8,470 bases of DNA from Balneolales bacterium (lineage in GTDB: Bacteria > Bacteroidota > Rhodothermia > Balneolales > Natronogracilivirgulaceae): positions 1 to 8,470 of the forward strand of contig SKIC01000044.1 in assembly GCA_007116685.1 (NCBI GenBank). Reading direction: 5' to 3'. Shown in pieces: positions 6,263-8,470 of the stretch. The notes below the pieces were generated by a model, which did no database searches, was not told the DNA's origin, and was given only the letters and a program-made list of their open reading frames with translations. Both the position numbers and the translations under genes were made by a program. Every line of letters starts with the position of its first letter. Positions within the stretch are counted from its first letter, which is position 1.

Positions 6263-6310
6263 CTTCGCCGGAAGAAGACTACCACGGCGGGTAGGATTAA
6301 AAAATACTAC
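6263..6310. repeat. Palindromic repeat unit B: two small hairpins plus AATACTAC tail
   Basis: CTTC/GAAG (6263-6266 with 6271-6274) and CTACC/GGTAG (6279-6283 with 6290-6294) form two small stems, followed by GGATTAAAAAATACTAC. It shares CTTCGCCG, GAAGACTA and AATACTAC in order with unit A (6082-6114), with extra sequence in the middle. It also shares CCACGGCG with 5954-5961. Confidence 0.45.
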
Positions 6311-6314
6311 GCAC

Positions 6315-6348
6315 AAAAAAAGGCTTCGGATAAGTCCGAAGCCTTTTT
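6315..6348 (-). terminator. Intrinsic terminator of groES-groEL
   Basis: Perfect 14-bp inverted repeat (6317-6330 with 6335-6348) around a 4-nt loop, with GC-rich core GGCTTCGGA/TCCGAAGCC. Read on the minus strand, the stem runs into seven T residues (complement of 6315-6321). It begins 29 bp after the groEL stop. The A/T flanks are symmetrical enough that it may also stop transcripts from the other side. Confidence 0.93.
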
Positions 6349-6377
6349 GAGATTGGTATGTGCTGAGACAGACTTTC

Positions 6378-8027
<1,650 letters not shown>

Positions 8028-8084
8028 AGTGGTCAATACCTTTTTTTTGTTCTTGGTTAAAATTTAAAACGAGTTAATTGGTGA

Positions 8085-8369
8085 TTAAACTACACCGAGG
8101 ATGTCGCTTTCGCGCATGATGAGATAGTCTTCTCCATCAAGAGAAAGCTCTGTTCCAGAATATTTTCCGTAGAGAACTTTATCGCCCTCTTTTACGGTCA
8201 TGTCGATTTTGGCACCGTTTTCTACTTTACCAGGACCAACTGCAACTACAGTTCCTTTTTGTGGCTTCTCTTTTGCGGTATCAGGAATAATGATACCAGA
8301 GCTTGTTTTTTCATCAGCAGTATCCGGCTGAACGACAACACGATCGCTTAAAGGCTTGATCATACCCAT
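8085..8369 (-). CDS. groES: Co-chaperonin GroES (Hsp10, Cpn10)
   Basis: 94-residue co-chaperonin that forms a seven-membered lid on GroEL. IKPLSDRVVVQPD opens the fold. TSSGIIIPDTAKEKPQKGTVVAVGPGK includes the mobile loop that contacts GroEL. The C-terminal part has DKVLYGKYSGTEL and YLIMRESDILGVV. Start: the frame extends upstream to 8420, but that ATG lies inside the CIRCE operator and would add 17 residues unlike any GroES. ATG 8369 gives MGMIKPLSDRV and sits 8 nt after AAGAGGAG. ATG 8363 is possible but too far from that site. First gene of the groES-groEL operon. Confidence 0.98.
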   Translation of the reverse strand: MGMIKPLSDRVVVQPDTADEKTSSGIIIPDTAKEKPQKGTVVAVGPGKVENGAKIDMTVKEGDKVLYGKYSGTELSLDGEDYLIMRESDILGVV

Positions 8370-8377
8370 AGGTTGAA

Positions 8378-8385
8378 CTCCTCTT
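8378..8385 (-). promoter_or_regulatory. Strong Shine-Dalgarno of groES
   Basis: Minus strand AAGAGGAG lies 8 nt before the ATG at 8369 and settles the groES start. The desaturase, porin, DUF2237 and mnmA starts here have no comparable site, so this one is unusual in its context. Confidence 0.8.
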
Positions 8386-8409
8386 TTATGGTTTATTAGA
8401 TTAGTTTTA

Positions 8410-8436
8410 CTAGCACTCATACTAACAGAGTGCTAA
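8410..8436 (-). promoter_or_regulatory. CIRCE operator (HrcA binding site) of groES-groEL
   Basis: On the minus strand the site reads TTAGCACTC-N9-GAGTGCTAG. This matches the CIRCE consensus TTAGCACTC-N9-GAGTGCTAA at 17 of 18 arm positions with the exact 9-bp spacer. CIRCE is bound by the HrcA repressor, which is released on heat stress. It lies about 40 bp upstream of the groES ATG, where it would overlap the transcription start or the leader. An hrcA gene is predicted elsewhere in the genome. No clear -35/-10 pair was recognised in the remaining 34 bp. Confidence 0.95.
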
Positions 8437-8470
8437 TATTTTTCGTTGTAAAAATAAAAGGTCTCCGGAA

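Larger units (their letters stand above)
5623..6314. other. Non-coding interval between mnmA and the groEL terminator, rich in inverted repeats
   Basis: About 690 bp with no gene I can support. The mnmA-proximal half (5623-5930) is AT-rich and has two separate dyads (5698-5715, 5800-5823) plus a small CAAAGT/ACTTTG repeat (5833-5851). The half nearer groEL (5959-6294) is richer in GC and consists of successive hairpin-forming inverted repeats with little space between them. The only ORF of note, 5941-6129 on the plus strand (62 codons), lies over these palindromes, has no recognisable domain and is probably spurious. The mnmA promoter must lie at the left end but is not recognisable. Confidence 0.75.

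Noticed and set aside
5959..6310. Integron attC array or CRISPR array
   Set aside because: The arms lack the attC core GTTRRRY/RYYYAAC arrangement and there are no cassette genes or integrase; units differ in sequence and spacing, so it is not CRISPR.
8370..8420. N-terminal extension of GroES to 8420
   Set aside because: The extra start lies inside CIRCE, the added residues match no GroES, and a strong ribosome binding site points to 8369.

Overview
The window holds six protein genes from a bacterium resembling the Balneolota/Rhodothermota or Bacteroidota. The reasons are moderate to low GC, most starts lacking a Shine-Dalgarno sequence, a CrtI/CrtD-type carotenoid desaturase, an OprO/OprP-like outer-membrane porin, a DUF2237 protein, and a groES-groEL operon under a CIRCE operator. 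The phylum is inferred from protein style, not from any search.

Layout. Plus strand: the 3' part of a 23S rRNA uracil-C5 methyltransferase gene (rlmD/rumA type, 1-1260, cut by the window edge), a carotenoid desaturase (1336-2811) and an outer-membrane porin (2915-3976). The porin has a promoter-like sequence overlapping a 17-bp palindrome, and a leader hairpin. A long stem-loop at 4010-4053 separates these from the minus-strand genes: a DUF2237 protein (4062-4433) lying downstream of mnmA (4504-5622), then groEL (6378-8027) and groES (8085-8369). groEL ends in a textbook intrinsic terminator at 6315-6348. groES is preceded by a strong ribosome binding site and by CIRCE at 8410-8436.

The least ordinary part is the roughly 690-bp gap between mnmA and the groEL terminator (5623-6314). 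I find no convincing gene in it. It carries a run of inverted repeats, several back to back between 5959 and 6294, plus short direct repeats and two diverged copies of a palindromic element. This looks like a cluster of decayed palindromic repeats or a structured RNA, not random spacer. 

The genes do not form one pathway. They serve translation (rRNA and tRNA modification), protein folding, pigment synthesis and outer-membrane transport. No complete novel system, CRISPR array, insertion sequence or tRNA/rRNA gene was found.
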